From NCBI RefSeq assembly GCF_022201045.2, contig NC_068564.1, positions 23,093,001-23,157,000 of the forward strand: a stretch of 64,000 bases of DNA, read 5' to 3'. The notes under the pieces were generated by a model. It worked only from the letters and a program-made list of their open reading frames with translations. It did no database searches and was not told where the DNA came from. This DNA is from Citrus sinensis (taxonomy: Eukaryota; Streptophyta; Magnoliopsida; Sapindales; Rutaceae). Made by a program: the position numbers and the translations under genes. Shown in pieces: positions 10,050 to 22,240 of this stretch (its first letter is position 1; each line of letters opens with the position of its first letter).

Positions 10050-10058
10050 CTATATAAC
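10050..10058 (+). promoter_or_regulatory. TATA box of the expansin gene
   Basis: CTATATAAC lies about 130 bp before the ATG at 10183, with a C/T-rich, A-rich segment after it that fits a short 5' leader. It is the only well-formed TATA element in the 200 bp upstream. Confidence 0.6.
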
Positions 10059-10182
10059 AGACGCTTTTCCATGCTGAATTTATTCGTTTGTCTAACTAGC
10101 TAGCTAAGATATCTCTTTACAAGATAACTCTTAAGCTTTGATCAGTTTGGTACTGTGTTTGTTTCCTGAGAAAAACAGATAT

Positions 10183-11531
10183 ATGGGTCCAGTTGTTGCC
10201 GTTGTTCCTCCTCGATTTTGGCACTTTTTCTTGATTTTGAGTATGGGTTTTGTGGGCATCAATGGCCAGGTTAACCGCTGGCTTAATGCTCATGCTACTT
10301 ACTATGGTGCTGATCAAAGCCCCTCCACTCTTGGTAAATATTCTAATTAATTATTTGCATCCACAAACTAGTTATGCTTTTGTATTGTTACTTTCGTTAT
10401 TATTAAATGGTGCAAAATTTATATATATATATATAATTATTTTCAAGTACGGCACCCTCATTTTTTTAATGCGGAGATACTGTTAAACTGTGGGGTTTAA
10501 TAGAATTATTTTTTTAATATATTATAAAATCGTGCAGTTTAATAGTATTAGAATATGATTTTATAAAACCGCACGGCTTAAAAGTGTACTCGCATGAGGA
10601 AAATGAGAGACTCACACCAAAGAAGGATTATATATATATATATATAGTTTAAATTTATGTAAATATTTGGATTGATAATTCTATATCAATTAATTAAGTT
10701 TAGATTTATGAAAAATTCTATACGTACTTTGTGTGATCACATGGAAGGTGCACATCAATTTATTATAAACAATTTATGTAAATATTATTAGGAGGAGCTT
10801 GTGGGTATGATAACACAATCCACGCTGGATTCGGAGTGAACACAGCCGCCGTGAGTGGTGTTCTTTTCCGGGGCGGCCAAGCCTGCGGCGCTTGCTACCA
10901 GTTGATGTGTGACTACAGGGCCGACCCCAAGTGGTGTTTGCGCCACGCCACGGTCACCTTGACAGCCACCAACTTCTGCCCTCCGAATAACCACGGGGGT
11001 TGGTGTGACCCTCCCCGCCAACATTTTGACATGTCCATGCCCGCATTCTTCCGAATTGCACGACAAGGCAACGAAGGCATTGTTCCCATACTCTATAAAA
11101 GGTAACCATAGAATATACGTTATATGTTATAGCTAATATCAAATTCGCATTTTAAAATGTGACGCACATCATTCATTATTAGTAATCACGAAAGTAATAG
11201 CTTATGCATATTGCGTAGGGTGGCGTGCAAGAGGAGAGGGGGAGTGCATTTCACATTGAAGGGGCAGTCAAATTTCAACATGGTGATGTTCTCAAACGTG
11301 GGGGGAAGCGGGGACCTGAAGGGTGCATGGGTTAGAGGGTCAAGGACAAAGACATGGATAGCCATGCAAAGAAACTGGGGAGCTAATTGGTCCAGCAGCG
11401 TCGACCTTCGAATCCAAAGATTGTCTTTTAAGCTCACTTTGGTTGATGGAAGAACCCAATTGTTCTTCAATGTTGTGCCTTCTTCTTGGAGTTTCGGCCA
11501 GACTTTTTCTTCCCGAAATCAGTTTTATTAA
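10183..11531 (+). CDS. alpha-expansin (EXPA family), three exons
   Basis: Expansins loosen plant cell walls by a non-hydrolytic action on cellulose-xyloglucan contacts. Exons are 10183-10333, 10792-11101 and 11219-11531, all with GT-AG introns, giving 257 residues, a normal EXPA length. Residues 1 to about 28 form a hydrophobic signal peptide. Domain 1 (GH45-like) carries GGACGY, paired Cys (CGACYQ, WCL) and ATNFCPPN, then [11 protein letters not shown] with the HFD motif at 128-130. Domain 2 starts after [11 protein letters not shown] and has the alpha-type [10 protein letters not shown] segment. The HFDMSMPAF wording resembles the Arabidopsis EXPA22-26 side of the family rather than the common HFDLSQP type. 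The upstream TTG at 10138 is in frame but is not a likely start. All intron phases agree. Confidence 0.93.
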
Positions 11532-12183
11532 TGATCTTTATAGTTAAACAGATAATATATTTACTCATTACCTTGTCCAAGAACTCATTGATTTTTTTTC
11601 ATGGTTCTATAGGACATGCAATTGTAATACATTTTCATTTTTTTCTTTTCTGGCTCTTAAAAAGTGGGAGCAATTATTTCTGTATTTGTTGTTCTATCCA
11701 AAATTATCAATAAATTTTAATCGACAGAATAATTTTTTCTACTGACATTTTCCCTTTCATATTGTTCAATTACATTCATTTAATTGAGATAATAAAATCT
11801 CATATGTTAAAAATGAAGAATTTAAAAGTCGAACCGGCTCATATGAGTGGGAGAGTAGATTGAATTGGCGTTAGGCTAATTGAGGGGAAAAAAAAAAAAA
11901 TCTATCTCAAGTTTTGTGTTTGTGAATGGAATAAAACATGAAATATGGAAATGACGTGCAGTCCAAATCTCATTTCAGTCTTGTCCATTAAACTGGCCTG
12001 CCAAAAAATACAAGGCCTTACAAAAGCCCAAAGCTGCCCTTTATTGCCGACTGAAGTTTTATAACAGATTTTGATTTTATGCCCAAATTGACCACGCGCT
12101 ATAGCAATAAACCCTGGTGAAAAACCCTTGCAACGAAAGAATTGTCATTGGCGCAATTTCCCAAACAGTTTCTTCCCACTCCA
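11532..12183. other. expansin 3' region and PPR gene promoter
   Basis: A/T-rich DNA with candidate polyadenylation sequences after the expansin stop (AATAAA at about 11709). An A-run near 11888 follows a GTCGAACC-containing segment. No coding region is seen, and no clear TATA box for the PPR gene could be picked. Confidence 0.5.
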
Positions 12184-14136
12184 ATGGCATCAAAGCTCTT
12201 CTCTACAATCTTCAATAACAAACGGAACTTCACAAAAACAAACTTAGAAATCTTTACAAGAGCATACAGAGCAGTCAAGCCTGTTGCAAGAAACAATCTT
12301 TACTCAAGAATCAGTCCTCTTGGTGACCCAGATGTGAGTCTAACCCCCGTTCTCGATCAGTGGGTTTTAGAAGGCCAAAAGATCAGTGAACTTGAGCTCC
12401 AGCGCGTCATTCGCCAATTACGCTCCCGCAAAAGATTCAAGCACGCTCTCCAGGTCCACTATTTTAGCCCCAAATAATTGTCTATTTTGTATTGTATTGA
12501 GAGAAATAGTCAGCCAATTGAAATTTTTTCACTTTCCCACTATTTTTTTGTTATCAGTTTCTGTTGTAATGTCCATTTTTTTTTCAGAGCTCAACATAAT
12601 GCATTATAGTTTAATTCTGTAGCTAGTAGGTTGGCATGAACCATGTATAAAATGATTCTGTCAATCTTATTTTCTGATAAGATTGGGATTTTTATTTTCG
12701 AGAGGCCATATTGCGATTATTTTGCTGCAATCTTTATGAACTTTTTTGCTCATAATGTTGATCTTCATAACATGCTTGGCCGCCCCTAAGTTCCTGTTAC
12801 TGAAGGAAAATAGACACCAGCAGCAACGAGTTTACCCCTGTCCCTTGATTCTTTTTTTCCGTTTCTCTCTCAGTACCCAAATGCTGTTGCATATGCTTGC
12901 TTGTAAATTGGCATTGGATTCATTGTGGTGCAGGTTTCTGAATGGATGAGTGGCCAGGGCCTTGCGTTTTCCGTACATGATCATGCTGTGCAGTTGGATC
13001 TGATTGGGAAAGTTCGTGGCTTAGAGTCAGCAGAGACTTACTTCAATAGCTTGAATGACGAAGATAAAGTTGACAAACTTTATGGCGCTCTGCTGAATTG
13101 TTATGTCAGAGAAGGCCTTGTTGACGAGTCTCTTTCGCTTATGCAGAAGATGAAGGAGATGGGGTCTTTTGGGAGTGCTCTCAATTATAATGGCATCATG
13201 TGCCTATACACGAACACTGGCCAGCACGAGAAAATCCCTGATGTTCTGTTAGACATGAAGGAGAATGGTGTCCCCCCTGACAATTTTAGCTATAGAATTT
13301 GCATCAATTCTTATGGGGCAAGATCTGAGCTTAGCAGCATGGAGAATGTTCTACAAGAGATGGAGAGCCAGAGTCACATCTCCATGGACTGGGGTACTTA
13401 TTCCACGGTAGCTAATTACTACATCATAGCAGGTCTTAAAGAGAAAGCAATAATCTATTTGAAAAAATGTGAAGATATTGTATCTAAATCTAAAGATGCC
13501 CTAGGCTATAATCACTTGATTTCACACTATTCAAGTCTCGGGAATAAAGATGAGATGATGAAGTTCTGGGGTCTCCAGAAAATAAAGTGTAAGAAGCAAC
13601 TCAATAGGGATTACATAACGATGCTGGGTAGTTTAGTGAAGATTGGTGAACTCGAAGAAGCTGAAAAAATGCTTGAGGAGTGGGAATCATCTTGTTACTG
13701 TTATGATTTCCGAGTGCCAAATATAATCCTTTTGGGATATTCTCAAAAGGGAATGATTGAAAAGGCTGATGCCGTGCTTAAAGAAATAGTCAAAAAAGGG
13801 AAGACTCCAACTCCGAATAGTTGGTCTATTATTGCTGCAGGATATGCTGATAAGAACAATATGGAAAAGGCTTTTGAGTGCATGAAAGAAGCCCTAGCTG
13901 TGCATGAGGAAAATAAATTTTGGAGGCCAAAACCTTCATTGGTGTCTAGCATATTGGATTGGCTTGGTGATAACAGAGATGTTGAAGAAGTAGAAGCTTT
14001 TGTAAGTTCACTGAAAATAAAGGTTCAAAAAAGAAACATGTATCATGCCTTGACGGAGGCACATATCAGAAGCGGGCAAGAAGTGGATGGGCTGTTGGAG
14101 AGTATGAAAGCTGATGATATTGATGAAGACAAGTAA
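12184..14136 (+). CDS. P-class pentatricopeptide repeat (PPR) protein, probably mitochondrial
   Basis: Two exons, 12184-12453 and 12934-14136 (GT-AG, phase 0), encode 490 residues. The first 50 residues are rich in Arg, Lys, Ser and Asn with few acids (MASKLFSTIFNNKRNFTKTN), like a mitochondrial presequence. A linker with ISPLGDPDVSLTPVLDQWV precedes helical repeats such as LYGALLNCYVREGLVDESLS, LNYNGIMCLYTNTGQHEKIP and NSWSIIAAGYADKNNMEKAF. The repeats are about 35 residues without E or DYW ends, so P-class. Layout and linker match the small Arabidopsis group that includes At2g20710. Such proteins bind organellar RNA; the target cannot be read from sequence. The in-frame TTG at 12142 was not taken as the start, because ATG 12184 gives a good plastid/mitochondrial-type leader. 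Confidence 0.92.
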
Positions 14137-14444
14137 ATAAAGGCGATCCTTAGTTCAAGATCGTGATAGGGTGAGCGTTTTGGTAGCTGCTGCTGGTATT
14201 CTTTACTAATCCGGGCATCTTGAGCTTCAGTTCATTCCACAACTGGGTGATGGTTCTAGCTTCACAGATGATTCTGATATTTTCTCGCAATGTGAATATA
14301 GAATCAAGAGCAGCACTGGAAAGTGATTTCCGGAACTGATGTAAGATGAATGATTCATCACATTTCGATTTGCTGTAGAGATTGGATTCATTTTGGTCAA
14401 TTGAGAATATATTTATTCTTGATTACATGATTTCATTTTTTGTA

Positions 14445-15064
14445 CTACAGTATAACCTCAATAAGTTAATACTTGATAAATTGATAAATTAATTAAATAA
14501 TAGTTTTTGTCCGTCCCCATTTAAGGCCAAGTGGCCAACTTGGTAAATTAATAATTCAATAATTTTATTAGACAATTTTTTTTCAAAAAATCATATTTGC
14601 CTTTGGGACCTGCTTACTATATAAATTAATAATTACCTAATTTGAAACTAAATTTACATGATAAGTCATGCGGCTTCTGTAAAATATATTCTCAGTGTTG
14701 TTTGCTAATTTTTAGAATTTATTTGAAATTAGATTTCATTTGTAACTCTTTTTGTAATGTAAAATCCAGTTTGTATTGTCATTTTGCAACAAGTGTGAGA
14801 GGGACTCTATATGTCATCTTTAATATAGAAAAATAAATACTATGTAATATTATAATTACTACCAAAGATAAATAATTACTATTCAAATAAAATATAGCAA
14901 ATACTAAATTAAGGTAAATAAATGCTATAAATGTGATCATATTTTCTAAAAATAAAGAATTCTTTCGTAAGTTAATAATTTGTTAGTTTATCGATATATT
15001 AATATTTACTAAATGAATAGATTTTCTATGTTCCCGGTGCTATTACTTTATGAGGTTTTATTGT
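14445..15064. mobile_element. putative MITE downstream of the PPR gene
   Basis: The left end reads TACAGTATAACCTCAATAAG. The right end read inward is TACAATAAAACCTCATAAAG, about 18 of 23 positions matching over the longer comparison. The 620-bp interior is A/T-rich, without coding capacity, and holds many TTAATAATTTA-type inverted motifs. The target duplication could not be fixed (possibly TA), so the superfamily is left open; Tc1/mariner- or hAT-like are the options. Confidence 0.45.
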
Positions 15065-15802
15065 ATTTATCCAACTGATGCTTGAACATATGCATCAAAA
15101 TTTGTAAAACAATAATACAACATTTATATAGTTGAGATAGTAATTTATTTTTCCACAATTACATGGTTTAAATGCATAGTTTATATTTCACGTGTCGTTT
15201 ATCATTTATTGCCATGTGTATGGTATTTGTTAGACACCATTAATCTTTTAAAATTTTAACATCTATCACAGTCATTAGATGACATATCAGACATGTCCGT
15301 AGAACATATCTGTAGAACATAAAGTCTTTGTCTATTTTATTTTTTGGTATCTTAATTGCGAAAGCTCTAAAAATTGATAACAAATAACTTTTACTTGATA
15401 GCCGCTGAAGTTTATTTAATACCAATGAACTTTCTCATGATACTTTAAGAGTTCCTATTCCACAGCAGTTAAGGCCCCAAGACTAAATGTAACCTGAAAT
15501 TGTAAATTATATATTTCAACTATGTAAATAAAATATAAAAGGCAGAGAAAATTGGGTTAAAAAAAACAATAGAAAAGCGCTGAAGAAGTCTACAATCTGT
15601 TTCATTAAACTGGACTCAAACTGGTTTATTATTTGGGCCTAAGTTTGGCAAGTCTAAAAAGCAGGCCCAATTATTATCCGGCCCATTTGATTTAGGCTGG
15701 GAGCCGAACTGACCCGTTAAGTCCCACCAGAAGCTGCTAAATCATCAACGTTCTCGACTCTCATCATCCCTATTTTCGTTTTCTCTTAACTGAGGAATCA
15801 AA
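15065..15802. other. intergenic region and SCI1 promoter
   Basis: Nothing coding was seen. The last 200 bp become less A/T-rich and include GGCCCAATTATTATCCGGCCCA (about 15664), with the GGCCCA elements common in promoters of plant housekeeping and proliferation genes. No TATA box was found close to the start. Confidence 0.4.
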
Positions 15803-18800
15803 ATGGGCCGGGATCGAAACGACACTCACGCAGACAAAAACGGCACTGAAGCGGAAGAGGAACAAGAACTTGTTCCTTCATCGAAGTCGAAATCCAAATC
15901 AAAATCACGGGAGAGTTCGGATTCGGAGTCCGAAGATGACAGAAAGCACGTCAAAAGCGATAAAGGAAAGCATAAATCAGGAAAGCGTAAACGACACCGT
16001 AGCAGGAGCTATGAAGATTCAGACTCGGATTCGGATTCTTATTCGGAGTATTCTTCGTCTTCGTCGGAGTATTCGGAGTCGGAGTCGGATAGCGAAGAGG
16101 AGAGAAGGAGAAGTAAGAGAAAGGAGAAGAAGAGAAGGAGAGAGAGGGAAGAGGAGAGAGAAAGGAAGAGGAGGAAGAGAGAGAAGGAGAAGAAGAGAAG
16201 AGAGAAGGAGAAAAGGAAAGAGAATAAAAGGAAAAAGAAAAAGGAGAAGTTCGAGAGAGGGAAGAAAGGAGCCGTCACAAATTTGTGGGGCAAGTATGGG
16301 ATTATTAGAGAAACTGACATGTGGTAAGTCATTGTTAGAGCTTTTGAAAAGAATTATTTTTGCTTCAATTGATGAAAAATTACTTTTTTGTTATCGTTAT
16401 TGTTGTTGCTAATACTATTTGTTTTGCTGTTGGGGAAATTTAGAAGGCAAAATTTGAAGAGTGAAAGAATATATACATTTATATATACTTCAGCTATATC
16501 CGTAATTGTTGTGCTTCTGTATGCTTTTGAAAGTGCAACAGCTAAAATGTTTAGTGTAAGCTAATGTTTATTTACTCGACAGCTAATCATTTCAGTTCCC
16601 TACAATTGGTACTTCTATCCAACATGTACACCTAACGTTTCGAAAGCCATTTTTTACGTTGTTTTTGTGGTCCTAAATTGGAATTCTTATTGAAATGGAG
16701 CCAAACTGTTCCTTCGATTTCGAGTAATGTAAATTCCATTCTTGTCAGCATGTGGCCTTTTGGAGTTTGAACATAAATGTGTGCATTTATCTATCTCATT
16801 TTTGTTTCTGTAGTTGTTAACGAGAAAACAAAAGTACCTTTTTTTGAAAATTGGGATATTATGTTCTTTAAGCATCACTATGCTGGTTTCCTGTTTGATT
16901 GGGTGAAATTACAGAAAGCCACTTCTCAATAGTAAATAATCAATCAGGCTTCTTGTTTTACGTTATGCTGCCAAGTAATGATATTCTCTGTATTTGTATT
17001 CTTGAAAGGAAAGAGAAGGTTACTTGATTCATGTTTCTTTTGTCTCATTTAGTGATTCGGTGTTAGTGCTGTATTTTACACCTAATCCCTTTCTGTGTTT
17101 TGTTAGGAATAAGAGACCTGAGTTCACTGCATGGCTAGCTGAAGTAAAACAGGTGTTTAATCTTCCACTTGTTGTCTTCCTGTGCTTACTAACTACTATA
17201 TTCGTTTTATTTTTTGCCTATTTATGGGGTTTCAAAAGAATGGCATGGTTTTGGGATTGAACTTTAAAACTCATTTTGCTTTATGGTCATTTTTCTTTCT
17301 TTTATTTTTATGGTTGTTTTTGTTTCCATTTCTTTTTTAAATAAACTAGCAAAATAGATTTATATTTTGAAGTAGTTTTTACATATAAGTTGCAGTAATA
17401 GAGTGAAAATCTGGGATTTTGAATTGGATTATGTTTTTGTAGGTGAACCTAGAAAGTCTGCCTAACTGGGAAGAGAAGCAAATGTTCAAACAGTAAGTAC
17501 AAAAACTAACTTATTGCTTTCTGGTGCGTGACAAAAATAATGATTTGAGAACTGCGTTTAGCACTTCGAAATTGATTTATGGTTTGATTGATTGCTATTT
17601 TAACCTTTTAAACCCATATTCTCATTTTACAGATTCATGGAGGATCACAATACAGCTACCTTTCCTTCCAAAAAGTAAGGTTCTATGTTGTTAGTGTTGA
17701 TGCTTTTTCTTCATTCAGTTCGTTGAAAAGCCTTTTCATCATGAATGAAAAATTCAAATCTTTTCCTCCAAAATAGTACCCCCCCCGAATATGTTTGTGC
17801 CCGTCCTACAGTCAGTATGAACCAGTTTATATGTTTAAGAAATTTGTTATCTAGCTGGTGTGATTTATTGTAAAGATTGAAGATCAAAGATCAAAGATAC
17901 ACATCATCCCTCTTTTAAAATTAGCTCTAATACTGGAGAGTGTATTTTGTTTTTGCTTTTTCCTCATCGGATTGTCAATATGATAAACCCAATGAACTGA
18001 ATAGCTATTATAAATTAATTTTAGCTTTTTCTTTTATGTAACTTGTGTTTGTGTGGTGGCAGGTACTATAACCTTGATGCTTATCACAAACACAAAATGG
18101 AAAAAGAATTGAAGAAGGGTATAACAAAGGTCCGGCAAAAAGAACGTACTGTATTCAACGATGAAGAACAGCGAAGGTATTTATAATGCTTGCTACGCTT
18201 TTGATTTATTCTGAGATTGAAAGTCATATACCAACCTAGGTTTGCTACAGTTTGCATGGATGATTATTGCACCCCTTGATTTTTTAGGAGCAGTATTAGC
18301 TAAATGGTTGTCTGATTCAATAGCTGACACAGCTTTTCTTGTGTATATCTTTGTTTTGAATGGGATTCTGTTGAACTGCTCACTTGTGTTTATGTTGGTC
18401 ATGATCTTGCAATTTTTTTGGAGCATTCTGATTTGTGAATCAAACTATGCCAAATATTAATTTGTCCTGAATGCTTTAATGTTATTTTGATTTATCTGAT
18501 TTGAATGTACCAATTCTCAAATGTAGTTTTTTAGGTTTTGCATTATTTTAATAACAATATAATTTTGATTCTGAAACTTTGTGAGGCTGCCTGCTTATTT
18601 GAGCATTTTCTGTTTTCTGTTTTCTGTTTTATTGTCTCTATGAATGACGATGCTACTCCTTGGTTACAGCATTGTAAAGAAAGTATTAGGTATCATGCCT
18701 TTCCTGTGAAATAAAGTGTGAAATTTGACCTTTTATCTGATGTGGTATTTCTTTGACTGTAATATATTGAGAAGGTATCTGGATGAGTATGTAATCTTTT

Positions 18801-19544
18801 GGTTACAGGGTTGACAACCCACATGGCCTTAACATGACAAATTTTTTCCCTGATATTTGCTAAGAGAAGGACCAGCAATGCTAACAAAATTCGAGTTTAT
18901 TTTTAAACAATAACCAAAAGAAAATGTAAGCAAGGCATAATCTGTCAGCCTTAAATATTGTACAGAATTTGGATTCTGTTTTCCCTTCATTTGTTCTCTG
19001 TTTTCCCTTCATTTGTTCTTTATATGTTTTTGTTTCCCTAGTCTTATCCAGAAGTTGTCTTTGACATTTCATTGGGAGATTTGAGTCTGTTGACCCACAT
19101 TGTTGCAGCTGTTACATACTATGGATCTGTAACAATTTTGTTCTCTTTCAGACTAGAATTGCGGGAAGCACGTGAAAAGAAGAAGGAAGAAGAGGTGGAA
19201 GCTTTAAAGCGCTCTATGCAGAGTGGAATGGTTAGCCTTTATGTCATCACTATGATTTTATTTAACAATTTTGCAATCTTTAAAGCCACAGAAAATTGTG
19301 CTTGCTCACCTTTATCGATGTTTGAATTTCTAGGCTCAAGCAATGAAGGAACAAGCTCAGCTCAAGGAAGAGATGGCCTACCAGTACAAGATTGGCAACT
19401 TTGAGGTGAGGAAATCAAACTTTGTCTCTCTTTTAACTGTAATTTTCAATCGATTCCTTGCAACATTATTGATATGTTACCAATTTGTATCTTTAGGCTG
19501 CAGCTGCTATTCAAAGAAGGTTGGACCCAGATGTTGCCATGTAA
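15803..19544 (+). CDS. SCI1: SCI1-like nuclear protein (stigma/style cell-cycle inhibitor 1 family)
   Basis: SCI1 of tobacco is a nuclear and nucleolar protein that restrains cell proliferation in the pistil. Eight exons are inferred: 15803-16323, 17107-17152, 17443-17492, 17633-17674, 18063-18176, 19152-19230, 19334-19405 and 19497-19544. All introns are GT-AG and phases agree, giving 323 residues. The N-terminal half is Ser/Asp/Glu-rich then Lys/Arg/Glu-rich (repeated SKSKSK, DSDSDSD, REREEERERKRRK). The conserved part begins with NLWGKYGIIRETDMWNKRPE, then FTAWLAEVKQVNLESLPNWE and MEDHNTATFPSKKYYNLDAY. The protein ends in a charged helix and IQRRLDPDVAM. It is the only clearly intact regulatory gene here. 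The terminal ATG-TAAG also resembles a splice donor, so a longer C-terminus is possible. Confidence 0.9.
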
Positions 19545-20005
19545 GAAAGGTGGCTGGCTACATCGTGGGGAACTGTTCACGGTTAACTTTCACATTCAAT
19601 TTATAAGGTGCATATGATCCCTACCAATATCAAGATATACTGTGAAATCTTTTCTGTCTTGTTCCCTCTGTTAGGGAGATGGCCAGATCAACTTCCTGTT
19701 CGAGATAAACCATTTTGAGGCTCAGTTTCTGTGGTGCTACATTTTTTACAGATCCTTACGTGTAGACATTTTTGGCTGCTGCTGTATTACACAACGTCTA
19801 TTTCAACTCTCTTATATGCATTTTACTAAGAGAGTAGTATGGAGATGCGTGGATGATTGAGATGATGCAAGATATTTGCAATATGTTGCCCCTGTAGGAT
19901 GATTCTATTAGTTGTATCATCATTATACTGTAGTTGTATTTCATATCTGGATACAATGTGGAGTAAGCATTTATTTCGAAACCAATTAGCTGTTCTTACG
20001 GAAGC
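19545..20005. other. SCI1 3' untranslated region
   Basis: Non-coding transcript end and flank. A possible 3'-UTR intron could run from the GTAAG at 19541 to an AG near 19676. Nothing else is seen. Confidence 0.45.
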
Positions 20006-20021
20006 ATATATATATATATAT
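20006..20021. repeat. TA microsatellite at the left edge of the integrated pararetrovirus
   Basis: A clean AT run ends two bases before the first viral base (20023). Integration at TA-rich simple repeats is known for plant endogenous pararetroviruses, and this junction fits it. Confidence 0.7.
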
Positions 20022-20022
20022 T

Positions 20023-20073
20023 GGTGGAGACTTGACAGTAGGTAGGGCTAATTTTCAATGGATTTTGTTGGCT
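20023..20073 (-). repeat. terminal redundancy of the viral insert, left copy
   Basis: It matches 28276-28326 (GGTGGAGACTTGACAGTAGG...) at 48 of 51 positions. On minus it codes part of the coat-protein region. It marks the point where the circular genome was opened. Confidence 0.9.
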
Positions 20074-22016
20074 TTGGAAATAAGTTCTTCTTTAAATGCT
20101 TCTATATCAGAAGAGGCTATAGAAACATTGTCTTGTTCTAGTACACCAATCTTGCTAGATTGAGCACTATCAGGGGCTATTTGGATTTTACTAGATGAGG
20201 AAGAAGAAGCTTCTATTCTATCTAGTTGTTCTTTAATGGCTTTGGCAAAATCTGATTTTGACTCTTGAACAAGTTTTTGACTAGTTTTCGAAACCTGAAA
20301 AGGTTTGAAAATAGGTTCTTTAAGCTTTTTGTCAGAATCCGATTTTAATGTAGTAGGGGAAACATCTATGGTTGACTTCTAGAATTGGTTTTCTATCCTA
20401 GTTAACTGTTTTCCTATAGTGTTTAGATTAGTATTACAGAAATTGTTCTATTAAATAATGCTATCTAAATCTGATTCTGGGTCTTTATGGATTTTATAAG
20501 GTGAGGCTTTTATCGCAATAGGGGGCTCACCATGTTCAATGGTTAGACTTCTAAGGGGTGGATGCTCAGATTCTATGACTCTACCATTACCAGAAAGGTT
20601 CCACTCAGTGGCTTTCTTTCTAATAGTAATAGGATTTGATTCTTTAAAAGGATAAGTAATGTTGTGATTCGAAGCATATATTTCAAACCAATCAAAAAAT
20701 AATATATGAACTTTATGCAAATTTACAAATTCGTAATAAATTTGTTGGATTTCGTTTCTTTGGTTTAAGAAGTGTTTGAAAAATCAAAGTCTTTTTTCTT
20801 TGTTGGAATCATAATAAAAATAATTGTGAAGAAGTGTTTTATCTAATTCAAATTCTTTTTCAATGACATTGATCACATTTTCCGTGACAGCAGAAAATGT
20901 AGGAGAAGTTGGAGGAGAAGGTTCTTTCTCTTTCTGGTTTTGTTCATGTTGACGGCTAGTATAGATTGGGTGTGGAACACTAGTGGTATAGTCAACAGAG
21001 TGTATAGAGGAACTAGGTATATCCGAGGTGGAAAACCTAAGTTGACTTTTAACTGGTTGGAAAGGGAGATTTACAACAGAAGGGATTTTTGAAAATTTCC
21101 TTTCCAATGAGGGAATACTTGAACACGAATCTTTATCAGAGAATCTAGAAGATGTAGATCTCCTAAAGGATAATTTGACTTTACCATCAACATACTGAGT
21201 CACATTTTACAATTTTGTATTTGGCTCAAGTTGTTTTGGAATCACTGGAGCAGTGGCTCCTTCAAGAATCTATTCGTCTGGAAGATTGATATCTTTTCAC
21301 TGAATTGATTTTGGAATTACAGTATTGGCTTTAGACAGGTCAGTCTGCAAGAGAAGAGTTTCATCTCTTTTTTACTGGAATTTATGTTGCGTACTAAACG
21401 TTGAAATCATGGCTTTGTATGAGATTTTATAAATGAAGGCAACTGGGACAGATCTCTCAATCATGTGATAATTATGGGTCTTGATTTGCAAAATCATGCT
21501 TTTCATAATGTTTTTGTCTTTTAACGAAATTGTTATATTCGGATAACAATTAAATGAAATGGGACCTTTACAAAGACTTGATTCTATACTACTTAGTAAA
21601 GAATCGTCAAAAGAGATGAATCAACCATCTCTCAGTACGGCAAGAATGGAAGTATTAAGACCTTCTTTAATAAGGGGTTTTATGCCGACTTGTATTAAGC
21701 CGATGTGAACATAATTAAAATTTTTATCTTTTAATTTCTTTAAAGATTGTTCTGAAAACAAATGAATTGTTTCAAAAGGCTTTGAAAGGGTTATATCACG
21801 TTCTTCAAATTTTATAACATAATTATTCTTTAAAAAATCAAGTTTTTTTGTTTTATAAATCATTTCTTTATTAACCTTTGGTAATTCTTAATTATCAATT
21901 GCTTTATTAAAGTCTTTAATTACAAATTCTTCAGAATTCACAACATTCTTTGAATCACTAGTTCTTCCAGAAGAAGAGCTAGAAAAGGACGATGCTCTAC
22001 AGAGCAGGGAATCCAT
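20074..22016 (-). pseudogene. viral ORF1, N-terminal part: movement protein and start of coat-protein region
   Basis: The ATG at 22016-22014 follows the primer site by about 210 bp. A Ser-rich start is broken by a TAA near 21890. Then comes a caulimovirid cell-to-cell movement protein core: the segments VGIKPLIKEGLN and TSILAVLRDG (21621-21690) match the conserved movement-protein block. Further stops and frame changes occur before 21203-20784, a Ser/Thr/Pro-rich linker, and 20720-20451. The tail near 20260-20080 reads IKEQLDRIEASSSSSSK and runs into the terminal repeat. Because the genome is permuted, this frame continues at 28326. Confidence 0.82.
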
Positions 22017-22228
22017 GAGTAAAAACCTGTATCCTAGTATTAGTCTTGTCGGTATGGCTACAATTCAAGGCTAAGAATTGGTTTTACTGCCTTTTAACCA
22101 AATCAGGACTTACAACCAAAAATTACCAAGGCACACAGAGGTAACACTCATCACACAAACAATATTCAACAAAAATACAAGTCTTTAAACACAAAGTCTC
22201 TATTCTATATTACACTATCCTTCCATTA

Positions 22229-22240
22229 GCTCTGATACTA
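22229..22240 (-). promoter_or_regulatory. tRNA-Met primer-binding site of the virus, one base changed
   Basis: On minus it reads TAGTATCAGAGC. Caulimovirid sites begin TGGTATCAGAGC, so the second base differs (G to A, a deamination-type change). It is in the expected place, between the promoter region and ORF1. Confidence 0.8.

Noticed and set aside
16039..16332. Phe/Leu/Ser-rich minus-strand frame
   Set aside because: Antisense of the Lys/Glu/Arg-rich first exon of SCI1.
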